From positions 1 to 27,908 of IMG/VR virus record IMGVR_UViG_3300032294_002106: a stretch of 27,908 bases of DNA. The stretch is one strand, 5' to 3'. Below, piece after piece: positions 12,998 to 19,795 of the stretch. The translations under genes and the position numbers were made by a program. The notes under the pieces were generated by a model. That model saw nothing but the letters and a program-made list of their open reading frames with translations. It was not told the DNA's origin and did not search any database. Position 1 is the stretch's first letter. Each line of letters starts with the position of its first letter. This DNA comes from a virus.

Positions 12998-14839
12998 ATG
13001 GCTCACTACAAGATTGGCGAGACTCGCAAGGGCGACACACCCTCCGCGTGGCTGCCTGTCGGTCGTCAGATTGGCGAGTTGGCTAACGAGTGGTCGAAGC
13101 GCACAGACATTGTGGCGTTCGTAGGCCCAGGAGCAGGCGGTCCTGCTCCCGCGTGCTTCATCCCCGATACGGCAGAGGTCGAAGTGAACGTCGATGTGGC
13201 GTTCGGTTTCGGAGTCAAGCCCGACCTCATCGACCTGACGACTCGCTCAGGACGCTACGAGTTTCCCCGCGCCACGGGCGCGATCATGCATGAGGCGTTC
13301 CACGCTCGCTACTCTCGCTGGTCTATGCCGAAGGCGATGGACGACTTGGAGAAGGATGAGTACGAGGCGCTGATGCTTTTGGAGGAGAGCCGCATTGAGT
13401 ACCAAGGTATGCGCGGTCTGCCGAAGGCTCGCCCGTTCCTACAGGCGTGCGCTCTGGAAATCGTCGTGGCTGACGCTGCGGAACAGTTTGCAGGCATGAG
13501 CAACACGAAGGCCGCTGCGACATTAGTAGCACTCGTCTACGGGCGCGTGGATGCAGGCATCCTCCGTATTGACGATGTGCGCGACCTGACCAACCTCCTT
13601 GATGACTTCCTTGGGCTGGACATTGTTTCCCGCCTCCGCGACCTTGCTACTAAGGCGCAGGACCATGACAACCACTGGGATGCCGCGTCGCTCTACCCCG
13701 TTGCCCGTGAGTGGGCCGCGCTGGTGCGCGAGGTCGCAGAGGAGAAGGGCGAGGCAAGCGAGTCGGGCGAGGCTGGCGAGGGCACGGGTGTCGGCATGGC
13801 TGGCGACGGCGAAGGCGACGGCGAAGGCACGGGCATGAGCATGAGCGCGGTCCTCTCCGAAATGCTGGACGCGCTCTCCGATGCAGCAGACAACGTGGCT
13901 GTCTCTAGCGCCGACTCGCTGGACGCTGCGGAGACTGCGGAGAAGTACGAGGAGATCGTCAAGGAGAAGGCCGACCAAGCCAAGGAGCGCAAGGATGCGA
14001 AGGCTGCGGCTGGCAGCGTGTTCGGTGGCAAGGGTTCGGGGACGCTGGACTTTGGCTCATCCCACTCGCGGCTGCTGGCGAGTCGCGCACCTAGTGGCGA
14101 CGAGCGCGTGGCTGCGAACATGATTGCTACTAAGTTGGAGAAGGCGAAGTACCGCGACCGCGACGAGACTGTCGTTAGTAGCGTTCTCCCTCCCGGTCGG
14201 CTGCGCGCGCGTGCGGCTGTGCAGGCTGCGGCTCTCCGCGAGCGCGGTGTCATGCAGCAGGCAGAGGCGTGGCGGCGCACCGTTCGCAAGCAGACTGACG
14301 AGCCGACTCTGAACGTCGGAGTGCTGGTGGACATTAGCGGTTCGATGGGTTCCGCGATGGAGCCAATGGCGGTCACCGCCTACGTCCTGAGCGAGGCCGT
14401 GCGCCGCGTGCAGGGACGCGCCGCGATGGTCTACTACGGGAACGATGTGTTCCCGACCCTGCGCGCTGGCGAGCATCTGAGCGAGGTCAAGGTCTACTCC
14501 GCACCTGACGGCACGGAGAAGTTCGACAAGGCTTTCCAAGCAGTAGACGGCGCGCTGAACCTCCTGTACGGCGACGGCGCGCGGCTGCTCATCGTCGTGA
14601 GCGACGGGCACTACACACCCGACGAGAGCCGCAAGGCGCAGCGGTGGATGCGCCGTTGTGCGGAGCAGGGCGTGGCTGTCGTGTGGCTCCCGTTCGATGA
14701 CGGCTACATGGCGAAGGTAGTAGCAGGCGAGCATGGCGTGGTGCTGTCGGGGCGGTTCGACCCCACCGCTGCTGCCATGCAGATCGGTCAGGCGTGTGAG
14801 CAAGCGATCACGCGCACGACCGTCCGAAGGGCTGCCTAG
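12998..14839 (+). CDS. metallopeptidase-like and VWA domain protein, MoxR partner
   Basis: 613 residues from the ATG at 12998 (AGGA upstream); a GTG at 12950 would translate the repeat and is less likely. Residues 98-102 are HEAFH, an HExxH zinc-peptidase motif, with LLEESRIE (about 127-134) as a possible third ligand, as in DUF2201-type proteins. A Gly/Glu/Asp-rich linker spans about 250-285 and a charged helical region follows. The C-terminal VWA domain has a complete MIDAS start, DISGS (445-449). Such pairs form a chaperone or protease-like machine with the MoxR ATPase. Several motif copies lie in frame. Substrate unknown. Confidence 0.85.
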   Translation: MAHYKIGETRKGDTPSAWLPVGRQIGELANEWSKRTDIVAFVGPGAGGPAPACFIPDTAEVEVNVDVAFGFGVKPDLIDLTTRSGRYEFPRATGAIMHEAFHARYSRWSMPKAMDDLEKDEYEALMLLEESRIEYQGMRGLPKARPFLQACALEIVVADAAEQFAGMSNTKAAATLVALVYGRVDAGILRIDDVRDLTNLLDDFLGLDIVSRLRDLATKAQDHDNHWDAASLYPVAREWAALVREVAEEKGEASESGEAGEGTGVGMAGDGEGDGEGTGMSMSAVLSEMLDALSDAADNVAVSSADSLDAAETAEKYEEIVKEKADQAKERKDAKAAAGSVFGGKGSGTLDFGSSHSRLLASRAPSGDERVAANMIATKLEKAKYRDRDETVVSSVLPPGRLRARAAVQAAALRERGVMQQAEAWRRTVRKQTDEPTLNVGVLVDISGSMGSAMEPMAVTAYVLSEAVRRVQGRAAMVYYGNDVFPTLRAGEHLSEVKVYSAPDGTEKFDKAFQAVDGALNLLYGDGARLLIVVSDGHYTPDESRKAQRWMRRCAEQGVAVVWLPFDDGYMAKVVAGEHGVVLSGRFDPTAAAMQIGQACEQAITRTTVRRAA

Positions 14840-14917
14840 CCCGTATGTCCTGTGTCCCCTGTGTCACGGGCTAGGTGGGTGGTGGCCTCCGCGTCGAAAG
14901 GCGCGGGGGCTGCCACC
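14835..14917 (+). terminator. two hairpins after the VWA gene
   Basis: CCTAGCCCGT (14835-14844) pairs perfectly with ACGGGCTAGG (14866-14875); the VWA stop codon lies in this stem. A second hairpin has outer arms GGTGGC/GCCACC and inner arms CCGCG/CGCGG (14881-14917). A motif copy follows at 14920. Confidence 0.65.
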
Positions 14918-14976
14918 GATTGCTACTAAGAAGAGAGCGACGAGGCGAGACACGGACTGACCTAGTAGCAACGTCC

Positions 14977-15005
14977 TTGCACGATTTTGGAAATGAGAGT
15001 AGACT
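14977..15005 (+). promoter_or_regulatory. promoter, TTGCA type
   Basis: TTGCAC (14977-14982), a 17-bp spacer ending AAATGAGAG and TAGACT (15000-15005). A motif copy (14962-14971) sits five bases before the -35 box. It drives the small genes from 15038. Confidence 0.65.
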
Positions 15006-15037
15006 TGCACTAGGAACTACAGACGGAGGGAAAGACA

Positions 15038-15241
15038 ATGATGCCCGCAGACTTCCAAGGGACATACGGCGAGTGGTATCAGACCGTGGAGAAGCCACGG
15101 CTGGACGCTATCCAGCCTGCGACTCGCCAAGACAACGCGCGGTCGCACCGCATCGGAAATGTCGATGACGTTGCCCGTTGCGTCCGTTGCGAGGTTGCAG
15201 CGTGGAACGCATGGCAGACCAAGTGCATTGGAGAGGAGTGA
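15038..15241 (+). CDS. unknown 67-residue protein with CxxC
   Basis: ATG preceded by ACGGAGGGAAAG; a second ATG follows immediately. The protein holds DVARCVRCEVAAWNAWQTKC near its C-terminus, where a CxxC and a third Cys could bind a metal. Other Arg/His residues give a basic character. First gene of a tight four-gene cluster. No family recognised. Confidence 0.6.
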   Translation: MMPADFQGTYGEWYQTVEKPRLDAIQPATRQDNARSHRIGNVDDVARCVRCEVAAWNAWQTKCIGEE

Positions 15242-15243
15242 CC

Positions 15244-15387
15244 ATGATGGGATCACGAAAGAGGCGGCACGCACACTTCCGCTACTGCGGGTACGGGTGC
15301 TGCGGCCCGTTTGCTACTAAGAGGCAGCAGACTCGCATCCTGCGGCGAGCTGAGGCGCGGTCGTGGAAGCGGGAGGCGTGGGCATGA
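15244..15387 (+). CDS. unknown 47-residue basic Cys-rich peptide
   Basis: ATG three bases after the previous stop, with GGAG upstream. Very basic (MMGSRKRRHAHF), with a CGYGCCG Cys cluster and an Arg-rich C-terminus. A motif copy encodes the FATK segment in frame. Could be a small nucleic-acid-binding peptide; not established. The next gene overlaps the stop by ATGA. Confidence 0.5.
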   Translation: MMGSRKRRHAHFRYCGYGCCGPFATKRQQTRILRRAEARSWKREAWA

Positions 15388-15482
15388 GACTGACACGACG
15401 GGGAGCATGGGTAGTAGCACTAGGGTTCACCGCGCTATTTGTCGCGGTTTCATACATCGAGTCTGTGGGGACAATGCCATGA
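15384..15482 (+). CDS. small membrane peptide, 32 residues
   Basis: ATGA overlaps at both ends. MRLTRRG is followed by one hydrophobic helix (AWVVALGFTALFVAVSYI) and a short polar end. A motif copy encodes WVVAL in frame. The RLTRRG start and MP near the end of the helix also occur in the peptide at 23253, so the two look like paralogs. Confidence 0.55.
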   Translation: MRLTRRGAWVVALGFTALFVAVSYIESVGTMP

Positions 15483-15784
15483 GTCAGATTGCTACTAACA
15501 GTCAGGCGACCCTCGTGAGGGACGCGCGGCTCGTCATCGAAATACGGCGAGAGGAATGGACCGTCACCCTGAGCGAGTGGAGCGACGGGACGCACACGCT
15601 GGACGCGAGTCGTGAAATCGACACATACCCTGTCCCGCTGCCACGGATGCTGGACGAGTACGAGATCGACCTAGGCACGGACGTTCCCACGATTGCGACG
15701 ATCATTGACGCTATCGAAACCGCTGCGGAGGGTCGCGCTGAGAGCGCATGGGAGTCTCGCCTAAGCAACTACTACGGCGGGTAA
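15479..15784 (+). CDS. unknown 101-residue acidic protein
   Basis: I choose the ATG at 15479 (ATGA overlap) over an upstream in-frame start at 15311. The motif lies immediately after the start and encodes QIATN. The protein is acidic with probable beta strands in the middle (EWTVTLSEWSDGTHTLDAS) and a helical end. The stop is followed at once by another motif copy. No family recognised. Confidence 0.6.
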   Translation: MSQIATNSQATLVRDARLVIEIRREEWTVTLSEWSDGTHTLDASREIDTYPVPLPRMLDEYEIDLGTDVPTIATIIDAIETAAEGRAESAWESRLSNYYGG

Positions 15785-15796
15785 GTAGTAGCACGC

Positions 15797-15825
15797 TTGC
15801 AACTGTCAGTCTAAGCGAGTAGACT
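15797..15825 (+). promoter_or_regulatory. promoter, TTGCAACTGTCAG type
   Basis: TTGCAA (15797-15802), a 17-bp spacer beginning CTGTCAGT and TAGACT (15820-15825). A motif copy ends three bases before the -35 box. The same TTGCAACTGTCAGT sequence recurs at 16501. Confidence 0.75.
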
Positions 15826-15854
15826 CTAGGCATCACCTACGAAGGGGGAGTGTG

Positions 15855-16361
15855 ATGGGAGTGTATCCCGCAAGCGAGCGTCAGGTGGATTACCTGCGCT
15901 CACTCATCTCAGGCCGCGAGTGGCCTGCCTACCTTGGGGACCGCGAGGATGCGGTCGCACGGCTGGGCGAGGGGACGCTGGACGGCCTCACGGCGAGTCG
16001 CTGGATTGACGCGCTGCGCTCCGCTGCGAAGCGTGCGACTGCTACTAAGAGTGTGGCTGACGGCCTCACGGTCGGGATGTACCGCACGACTGACGGGACG
16101 ATCTACCGCATCCATGAGTCGCGCGAGACAGGACGCCTGTACGCGAAGCGCATGGTCTGGAACATGCTCACGGAGTCGAAGCCGCGTTTCGAGTACGACC
16201 GTGGAGCGATCTACACGCTGTCGCAGAGCGACAGGATGACGCTGGACGACGCGCGTGCGTGGGGCGTGGAGACAGGAGCGTGCTGCGTATGCGGAGCGTT
16301 CCTCACGGACGCCAAGAGTGTGTCGCGGGGTATCGGTCCCGTGTGCGAGGGGAGGGTCTAG
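15855..16361 (+). CDS. protein with C-terminal DUF6011-like zinc motif
   Basis: 168 residues from the ATG at 15855, with GGGGGAG upstream (a GTG lies just before it). The C-terminus, GACCVCGAFLTDAKS then RGIGPVCEG, matches DUF6011-type proteins, where the Cys residues bind zinc. The N-terminus (ASERQVDYLRSLISGREWPA) resembles the helical segment often found ahead of it in actinophages. The middle (MYRTTDGTIYRIHES) is beta-rich. Function of the family is unclear; nucleic-acid binding is suspected. The stop codon lies in a motif copy. Confidence 0.7.
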   Translation: MGVYPASERQVDYLRSLISGREWPAYLGDREDAVARLGEGTLDGLTASRWIDALRSAAKRATATKSVADGLTVGMYRTTDGTIYRIHESRETGRLYAKRMVWNMLTESKPRFEYDRGAIYTLSQSDRMTLDDARAWGVETGACCVCGAFLTDAKSVSRGIGPVCEGRV

Positions 16362-16417
16362 TAGCACGCGGAGTGCGCGCGGGTCAGGTTCGCCGGCTCG
16401 CGCGCACTTTGCTACTA
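16359..16417 (+). terminator. hairpin with motif arms after the DUF6011-like gene
   Basis: TAGTAGCA (16359-16366) and TGCTACTA (16410-16417) form the outer arms; AGTGCGCGCG (16372-16381) pairs perfectly with CGCGCGCACT (16399-16408) inside. It lacks a T tract. Confidence 0.65.
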
Positions 16418-16460
16418 AGTTAGGAAGTGCGCCGCGTGGGAGGCAAGCGCGGTCACAAGA

Positions 16461-16529
16461 AATAACATTTTTTCTGGACGCGCCACGCGGGGGACCAGAC
16501 TTGCAACTGTCAGTGAACTACCCTAAAGT
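16461..16529 (+). promoter_or_regulatory. promoter with AT-rich upstream element
   Basis: AATAACATTTTTTCT (16461-16475) lies 25 bp before TTGCAA (16501-16506); a 17-bp spacer beginning CTGTCAGT leads to TAAAGT (16524-16529). Four promoters in the window share this arrangement. Confidence 0.7.
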
Positions 16530-16575
16530 AGGTATCACGACAGCGAGACACGCGGTCAAGACAGGGGAGGGCACC

Positions 16576-16680
16576 ATGCGAGGCAAGATAAAGCTTTCGC
16601 TGGACTCGCGCGGCGAGTACGAGATCACCTACGTCGAAGTGAATGGCGAGGTCACCTATGACGCTAAGGGGGGCAAGTAG
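16576..16680 (+). CDS. unknown 34-residue peptide
   Basis: ATG preceded by GGGGAGG and placed about 40 bases after the predicted start. The peptide is almost all alternating strand residues (KIKLSLDSRGEYEITYVEV), which suggests a small beta hairpin or a ribbon. The next gene starts one base after the stop. No family recognised. Confidence 0.5.
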   Translation: MRGKIKLSLDSRGEYEITYVEVNGEVTYDAKGGK

Positions 16681-16681
16681 C

Positions 16682-16807
16682 GTGGCTACTAAGTGCGGGT
16701 ACTGCAAGGACGGAGCCACGGGAGCGCCGTGGTCGCCCGACTCGTGCGCGGAGTGTTTCCCGCGAGAGGGCGCGACGATTGTGGAAAGTGGGGTGATGAT
16801 CCCGTGA
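16682..16807 (+). CDS. unknown 41-residue zinc-finger-like peptide
   Basis: GTG start, then a motif copy that encodes ATK, then CGYCKDG and a second pair in SCAECF. CxxC and CxxC spaced 14 residues apart would suit a small zinc ribbon. The stop overlaps the next GTG. Similar Cys-pair peptides are common in actinophages without known roles. Confidence 0.55.
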   Translation: MATKCGYCKDGATGAPWSPDSCAECFPREGATIVESGVMIP

Positions 16808-17115
16808 AGCGACTGAACTACCGTGAGATACGGGAGGCACTGCGCGAGCGTAAGCCTTTCACGGGCAACTCAATGTCTGCGGATTATGTGGACACGACGA
16901 GGCAACTAAGCACGGGTTACATGCCCACGCACGATTGCTATTACTTGGAGTCCGACGTACACACTGCGCGGACACAAGGCATCCCGTTCTACGTCGTGTG
17001 GTCCTACGGGACTCCGATTGCGTGGGCGTACGGAACTACGGTGCGCGTGCCGGAAGTGCGCTACAGCGTCACCACAAGCAAGCAGCAGGGTATCGCACGG
17101 GCGTATCTCGCCTAG
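16804..17115 (+). CDS. unknown 103-residue protein
   Basis: GTG start in a GTGA overlap, giving MKRLNYREIREALRERKPF. The middle is beta-rich with several Tyr and Thr (YMPTHDCYYLESDVHTAR, then IPFYVVWSYGTPIAWAYG). It looks like a compact soluble domain. Part of the operon behind the 16501 promoter. No family recognised. Confidence 0.65.
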   Translation: MKRLNYREIREALRERKPFTGNSMSADYVDTTRQLSTGYMPTHDCYYLESDVHTARTQGIPFYVVWSYGTPIAWAYGTTVRVPEVRYSVTTSKQQGIARAYLA

Positions 17116-17120
17116 TGAGT

Positions 17121-17143
17121 CTTAGTAGCAGATTGCTACTAAG
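17121..17143. repeat. perfect palindromic motif pair
   Basis: CTTAGTAGCA, GAT, TGCTACTAAG: ten-bp arms with a three-base centre, the most compact inverted pair in the window. It sits between a stop at 17115 and a start at 17166. It could be a dimer binding site or a small RNA hairpin. Confidence 0.85.
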
Positions 17144-17165
17144 AGACAGGGGAAGGGGAAACACA

Positions 17166-17369
17166 ATGTCAGACACCGCCACAGTCGCCACGCTACCCGC
17201 GTGCGACCTATGCCCTGAGGGTACGGGTGCCCTCGCCGCTTACGATGCGCGTACGGTGATGGGACCGTGGGCGAATCTGTGCGAGGGACACTTCCAGCAC
17301 TACGGGGTCGGACTGGGCACGGGACGCGGACAGCGCCTCGTGATTGCTACTAAAGGGAAGGGGGAGTGA
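17166..17369 (+). CDS. unknown 67-residue protein with zinc-ribbon-like motif
   Basis: ATG preceded by AGGGGAAGGGGAAA. ACDLCPEGTGALAAYDARTV, then WANLCEGHFQHYGVGLGTGRG, where Cys, Cys, Cys and His can hold one zinc. The GPWANLCE..HF...GVGLGTGRGQRL pattern is familiar from many actinophage small proteins of unknown role. The motif encodes ATK near its end, and the stop overlaps the next start (TGATG). Confidence 0.7.
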   Translation: MSDTATVATLPACDLCPEGTGALAAYDARTVMGPWANLCEGHFQHYGVGLGTGRGQRLVIATKGKGE

Positions 17370-17521
17370 TGCAGGGAGTCGCAGTGCGCGTGCGGAATGG
17401 TGCGGACGTTCACCACTACGCCTACGAGTGCCATACGCCTGAGCGCCTAGCTGAGATCATGGCGGGCACGATGCGGGCCATGCCTGAGGGCTGGACGCTG
17501 GAGGCCGTGGAAGTAGCCTGA
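17369..17521 (+). CDS. unknown 50-residue protein
   Basis: ATG overlapping the previous TGA, with GGGGGAG upstream. MQGVAVRVRNGADVHHYAYE is strand-like; the rest is a Met/Ala-rich helix and a short strand (WTLEAVEVA), fitting a small two-layer fold. It closes this operon, with a motif copy and a terminator after it. No family recognised. Confidence 0.55.
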   Translation: MQGVAVRVRNGADVHHYAYECHTPERLAEIMAGTMRAMPEGWTLEAVEVA

Positions 17522-17535
17522 CGCGGTTAGTAGCG

Positions 17536-17568
17536 AGGGGGAGTCGCCTGAGCGCGGCTCCCCCTTTG
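17536..17568 (+). terminator. intrinsic terminator
   Basis: AGGGGGAG (17536-17543) pairs with CTCCCCCT (17558-17565) and is followed by TTG. A motif copy (17525-17534) is directly upstream. Confidence 0.7.
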
Positions 17569-17590
17569 CCATGCCTGGGAGAGGGGCCAC

Positions 17591-17664
17591 ATAAAAATCA
17601 TTTTTTCTGATGGCCCCGTTTCTGCGATTTGGACTTGCGCGTTGTCAGACCCCTGTAGTAAGTT
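17591..17664 (+). promoter_or_regulatory. promoter with AT-rich upstream element
   Basis: ATAAAAATCATTTTTTCTG (17591-17609) lies 25 bp before TTGCGC (17635-17640). The spacer begins GTTGTCAG and TAAGTT follows after 18 bp (17659-17664). A motif copy (17663-17672) overlaps the end of the -10 box, so a bound protein would block or cover the start site. Confidence 0.6.
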
Positions 17665-17709
17665 AGTAGCAACACGGAAAGCCCGTGGGAGAGACGAAAG
17701 GACAGGCCA

Positions 17710-18105
17710 ATGGCCGTTCGGAAGAGCAAGAAGGGCACGGTGACCGTGACACACGCGGGCATCGTTGCTACTAAGGAGGTGGCGAACGCTCTCGCCACGA
17801 TCAGCAGCGCACGCAAGACGAAGCGCGACCTCACCCTCAAGGAGGATGAGAACAAGGAGATCGTGCTGGACGCCGTAGGCCGCCGCGCATCGAAGATTCT
17901 CACGGAGGACGGCGACCTCCTCGCGGAGGTTCAGTCGATCTCGCCCAAGGGCACGGAGAGCCTGCAAGGGTTCCTTGACGCTCTCGCGGAGATCGCTCCC
18001 GATCTCTACGAGGAGATCGTGGTCAAGCACCCCAAGGAGTACGCAGCGGCTCGCAAGGCCGCGACGGTGGAGCGTGACTCCTACCTCAAGATCAAGATGG
18101 ACTAG
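17710..18105 (+). CDS. unknown 131-residue charged protein
   Basis: ATG preceded by AAAGGACAGG. A basic N-terminus (MAVRKSKKGTVTVTHAGIVA), then helices rich in Lys and Glu, ending with HPKEYAAARKAATVERDSYL. A motif copy encodes VATK in frame. The charge pattern suggests a soluble helical protein, possibly oligomeric. It is a single-gene unit with its own promoter and terminator, so it is likely an expressed effector. No family recognised. Confidence 0.65.
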   Translation: MAVRKSKKGTVTVTHAGIVATKEVANALATISSARKTKRDLTLKEDENKEIVLDAVGRRASKILTEDGDLLAEVQSISPKGTESLQGFLDALAEIAPDLYEEIVVKHPKEYAAARKAATVERDSYLKIKMD

Positions 18106-18114
18106 CGGGGTCGG

Positions 18115-18140
18115 GAGGGGGCCGCACACGCGGTCCCCTC
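18115..18140 (+). terminator. intrinsic terminator-like hairpin
   Basis: GAGGGGGCCGC (18115-18125) pairs with GCGGTCCCCTC (18130-18140) around ACAC with one wobble pair. A weak T/C-rich tail follows. Confidence 0.65.
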
Positions 18141-18180
18141 TCACTTCCACCCGATTGCTACTAAGAGACAGGGGACCACA

Positions 18181-18414
18181 ATGAGCGAGACAGTAGTCAT
18201 CACGGGCGAAGGCATCGAGCGCCTGCGAGTGTTCACGGCGAAGCAAGCCCTAGCGATGTACCTGCGCACGGATGGGCGCATGGAACTCACACGCGGCGGC
18301 ACACAGGCCGCGCTGGGGATCATCGCAGACATCACAGGCAAGACCTACAAGCGCAGCAAGGCAGGCAAGCGCGAGGCTCTGGCAGACGCGGAGGCCATTC
18401 TCGCAGCGTGGTAG
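18181..18414 (+). CDS. unknown 77-residue basic protein
   Basis: ATG 16 bases after a motif copy, with AGGGGA between as ribosome binding site. The protein begins MSETVVITGEGIERLRVFTA and continues as helices with many Lys and Arg (ADITGKTYKRSKAGKREAL). Basic helices suggest nucleic-acid contact but there is no clear HTH. No family recognised. Confidence 0.6.
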   Translation: MSETVVITGEGIERLRVFTAKQALAMYLRTDGRMELTRGGTQAALGIIADITGKTYKRSKAGKREALADAEAILAAW

Positions 18415-18429
18415 GACGCACGCGGATTG

Positions 18430-18458
18430 CTACTAACTAGGTGCCCCCTAGTTAGTAG
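18430..18458. repeat. long perfect inverted repeat with motif copies
   Basis: CTACTAACTAGG, TGCCC, CCTAGTTAGTAG: 12-bp perfect arms and a five-base loop. Both arms include the motif core. It lies after the gene ending at 18414 and is the longest uninterrupted motif palindrome in the window. Confidence 0.85.
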
Positions 18459-18490
18459 TAGTCTGGCGTTCCAGCGCACCACGAAGGGCG

Positions 18491-18565
18491 AAATAAAAAA
18501 CATTTTTTCTGAGCGCAGCTTTCGCGCATCCACGCTTGCAGTCACAGGGATTCTTATGCCAGACT
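18491..18565 (+). promoter_or_regulatory. AT-rich element and probable promoter
   Basis: AAATAAAAAACATTTTTTCTG (21 bases, 18491-18511; key parts A6 and T6) is followed 24 bp later by TTGCAG (18536-18541). The -10 box is unclear: CAGACT after 18 bp is the closest analogue. Placement matches the three sister elements. Confidence 0.5.
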
Positions 18566-18610
18566 TACTACATGCGCGGCAGACGCCACGCCAGACGGAG
18601 GGATAGGGGA

Positions 18611-19027
18611 ATGGCTACAGAGGGAGTGCGCGTGCTGGTCATCAGCGCAGCAGACAGCAGCGTGCGCGTTGAGACAATGCCACGCGGTGAGGGTCTAACG
18701 CTGGACTACTTGCAGGGCGCGGTCGCTACAGGGTCAGGACAGGATCGCGGTTGGGTGCAGTGCGTGGACTTCCCGTGCTTCGACATGTGGATGCATGAGG
18801 ACGGCAAGGTCATCGGCCTTGAGCAGAACAAACTTGCTACGGCGTTGTGGCACCAGACTTACGGGGCCACCGACATCATCGTGGGCGACGTAGTGCTCAC
18901 AGGACCGCCTGACGCCGATGGGTATGGCACCGACATTCCGCAGCACACTCTGGAAGCGACCACGGCTATCTCACACATCGTTCAGTTGATGCCGCGAGTG
19001 TTCGACTACACGATGGACGTTCACTAG
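18611..19027 (+). CDS. DUF3846-like protein
   Basis: 138 residues from the ATG at 18611, with GGAGGGATAGGGGA upstream. The N-terminal strands (VRVLVISAADSSVRVETMP), then LTLDYLQGAVATGSG, then the HEDGKVIGLEQNKLATALW stretch and DIIVGDVVLTGPPD match the DUF3846 pattern, a small domain found in phages and mobile elements with no established activity. Its usual context is early or accessory genes. It closes a transcription unit with a strong terminator. Confidence 0.8.
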   Translation: MATEGVRVLVISAADSSVRVETMPRGEGLTLDYLQGAVATGSGQDRGWVQCVDFPCFDMWMHEDGKVIGLEQNKLATALWHQTYGATDIIVGDVVLTGPPDADGYGTDIPQHTLEATTAISHIVQLMPRVFDYTMDVH

Positions 19028-19033
19028 GACGGG

Positions 19034-19062
19034 GAGGGTCGGGACTCCCCCTCCCGACCCTC
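19034..19062 (+). terminator. intrinsic terminator
   Basis: Perfect 11-bp stem GAGGGTCGGGA/TCCCGACCCTC around CTCCCCC, then TCTCTTAG. A motif copy (19067-19076) follows directly. Confidence 0.8.
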
Positions 19063-19078
19063 TCTCTTAGTAGCAGAC

Positions 19079-19108
19079 TTGCACGGTGTCAGGGGTATGC
19101 ACTAGATT
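19079..19108 (+). promoter_or_regulatory. promoter flanked by motif copies
   Basis: TTGCAC (19079-19084), an 18-bp spacer with GTGTCAGG and TAGATT (19103-19108). A motif copy ends two bases before the -35 box and another (19107-19116) begins inside the -10 box, so the promoter is bracketed by inverted copies. Confidence 0.75.
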
Positions 19109-19143
19109 GCTACTAACAGTAGAAACCGACGGAGGGACACACC

Positions 19144-19308
19144 ATGAAGGTCAGGGCCACGGTTGAGCTTTCAGGCTCACATGCGATTACGCACCGACGT
19201 TTCGAGACTGAGGTGGAAGGCTACGCCGCCGCTGAGTCGTGGGTGAAGGCTCTCGCGGAGTCTGCGGAACGTCAGGGGCACAGGCTAGTCAGCGCGGTTA
19301 TCGCCTGA
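19144..19308 (+). CDS. unknown 54-residue protein
   Basis: ATG preceded by ACGGAGGG. MKVRATVELSGSHAITHRRF is strand-like and a helix follows (AAAESWVKALAESAERQG), then a short strand. This strand-helix-strand order suits a tiny ferredoxin-like or dodecin-like fold. First gene behind the bracketed promoter. No family recognised. Confidence 0.6.
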   Translation: MKVRATVELSGSHAITHRRFETEVEGYAAAESWVKALAESAERQGHRLVSAVIA

Positions 19309-19343
19309 CCTGTGACCTGCTACTAAGAGAGGAAGGACGAGGG

Positions 19344-19499
19344 ATGCTAGAGAGCCGGATCGACAGGCAGGGGCGAGTCCTGCACAACGGCCCACACGGG
19401 ACGTATTCCGTAGGACGCCCCGACCAGTGCGAGTATGACGGCTGCAAGGGCTACAGAGAATCGCGCTCGCGGCACTGCTGGAAGCACACGCGACGCTAA
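19344..19499 (+). CDS. unknown 51-residue Cys/His peptide
   Basis: ATG preceded by AGGACGAGGG, 17 bases after a motif copy. The C-terminal half has CEYDGCKGYRESRSRHCWKH, in which Cys, Cys, Cys and His could bind zinc as in small HNH-like or CHC zinc modules. The peptide is basic. No family recognised. Confidence 0.55.
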   Translation: MLESRIDRQGRVLHNGPHGTYSVGRPDQCEYDGCKGYRESRSRHCWKHTRR

Positions 19500-19531
19500 T
19501 CAGATTGCTACTAAGAGAGATAGGGGAGAAC

Positions 19532-19789
19532 ATGCAGTACCTAGCAGACGCGGGGCATGGCTGGCTGGAAGTGAGCCTTGACGAGTATCCCGACGCTGAG
19601 AACTACGGGACAGGGTTCGGATACTTGGATGAGTCCAAGCGCGTGATCTACTTGGAGGAGGATTGCGAGATGGTGGCGTTCCTCCACGCCTACCCTGACG
19701 CGGTTGCAGGCATACGCTACGTTCCCGTAGAGGGTGACAGCGCGGTTAGGAGCCTGCCACGCAACGCCGCGAGGATGGTGACCAAGTAG
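19532..19789 (+). CDS. unknown 85-residue acidic protein
   Basis: ATG preceded by AGGGGAGA, 17 bases after a motif copy; the longer reading from 19505 starts in the motif and is rejected. MQYLADAGHGWLEVSLDEYP, then YGTGFGYLDESKRVIYLEED, resembles a small phage protein type with repeated strands. Its stop TAG is followed by TAG from a motif copy, giving tandem stops. Function unknown. Confidence 0.65.
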   Translation: MQYLADAGHGWLEVSLDEYPDAENYGTGFGYLDESKRVIYLEEDCEMVAFLHAYPDAVAGIRYVPVEGDSAVRSLPRNAARMVTK

Positions 19790-19795
19790 TAGCAG

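Noticed and set aside
13693-14803. Long minus-strand frames of 227 and 248 codons opposite the VWA gene
   Set aside because: They mirror a GC-rich plus-strand gene with recognisable domains; they lack ribosome binding sites and show low-complexity Ser/Arg/Ala-rich translations.
15309-15483. Upstream extension of the gene at 15479
   Set aside because: It would overlap two coupled small genes fully; the ATG at 15479 fits the ATGA pattern of the cluster.
17527-18246. Minus-strand frame of 239 codons
   Set aside because: It spans a promoter, a plus-strand gene with good start and a terminator. Composition looks like a shadow.
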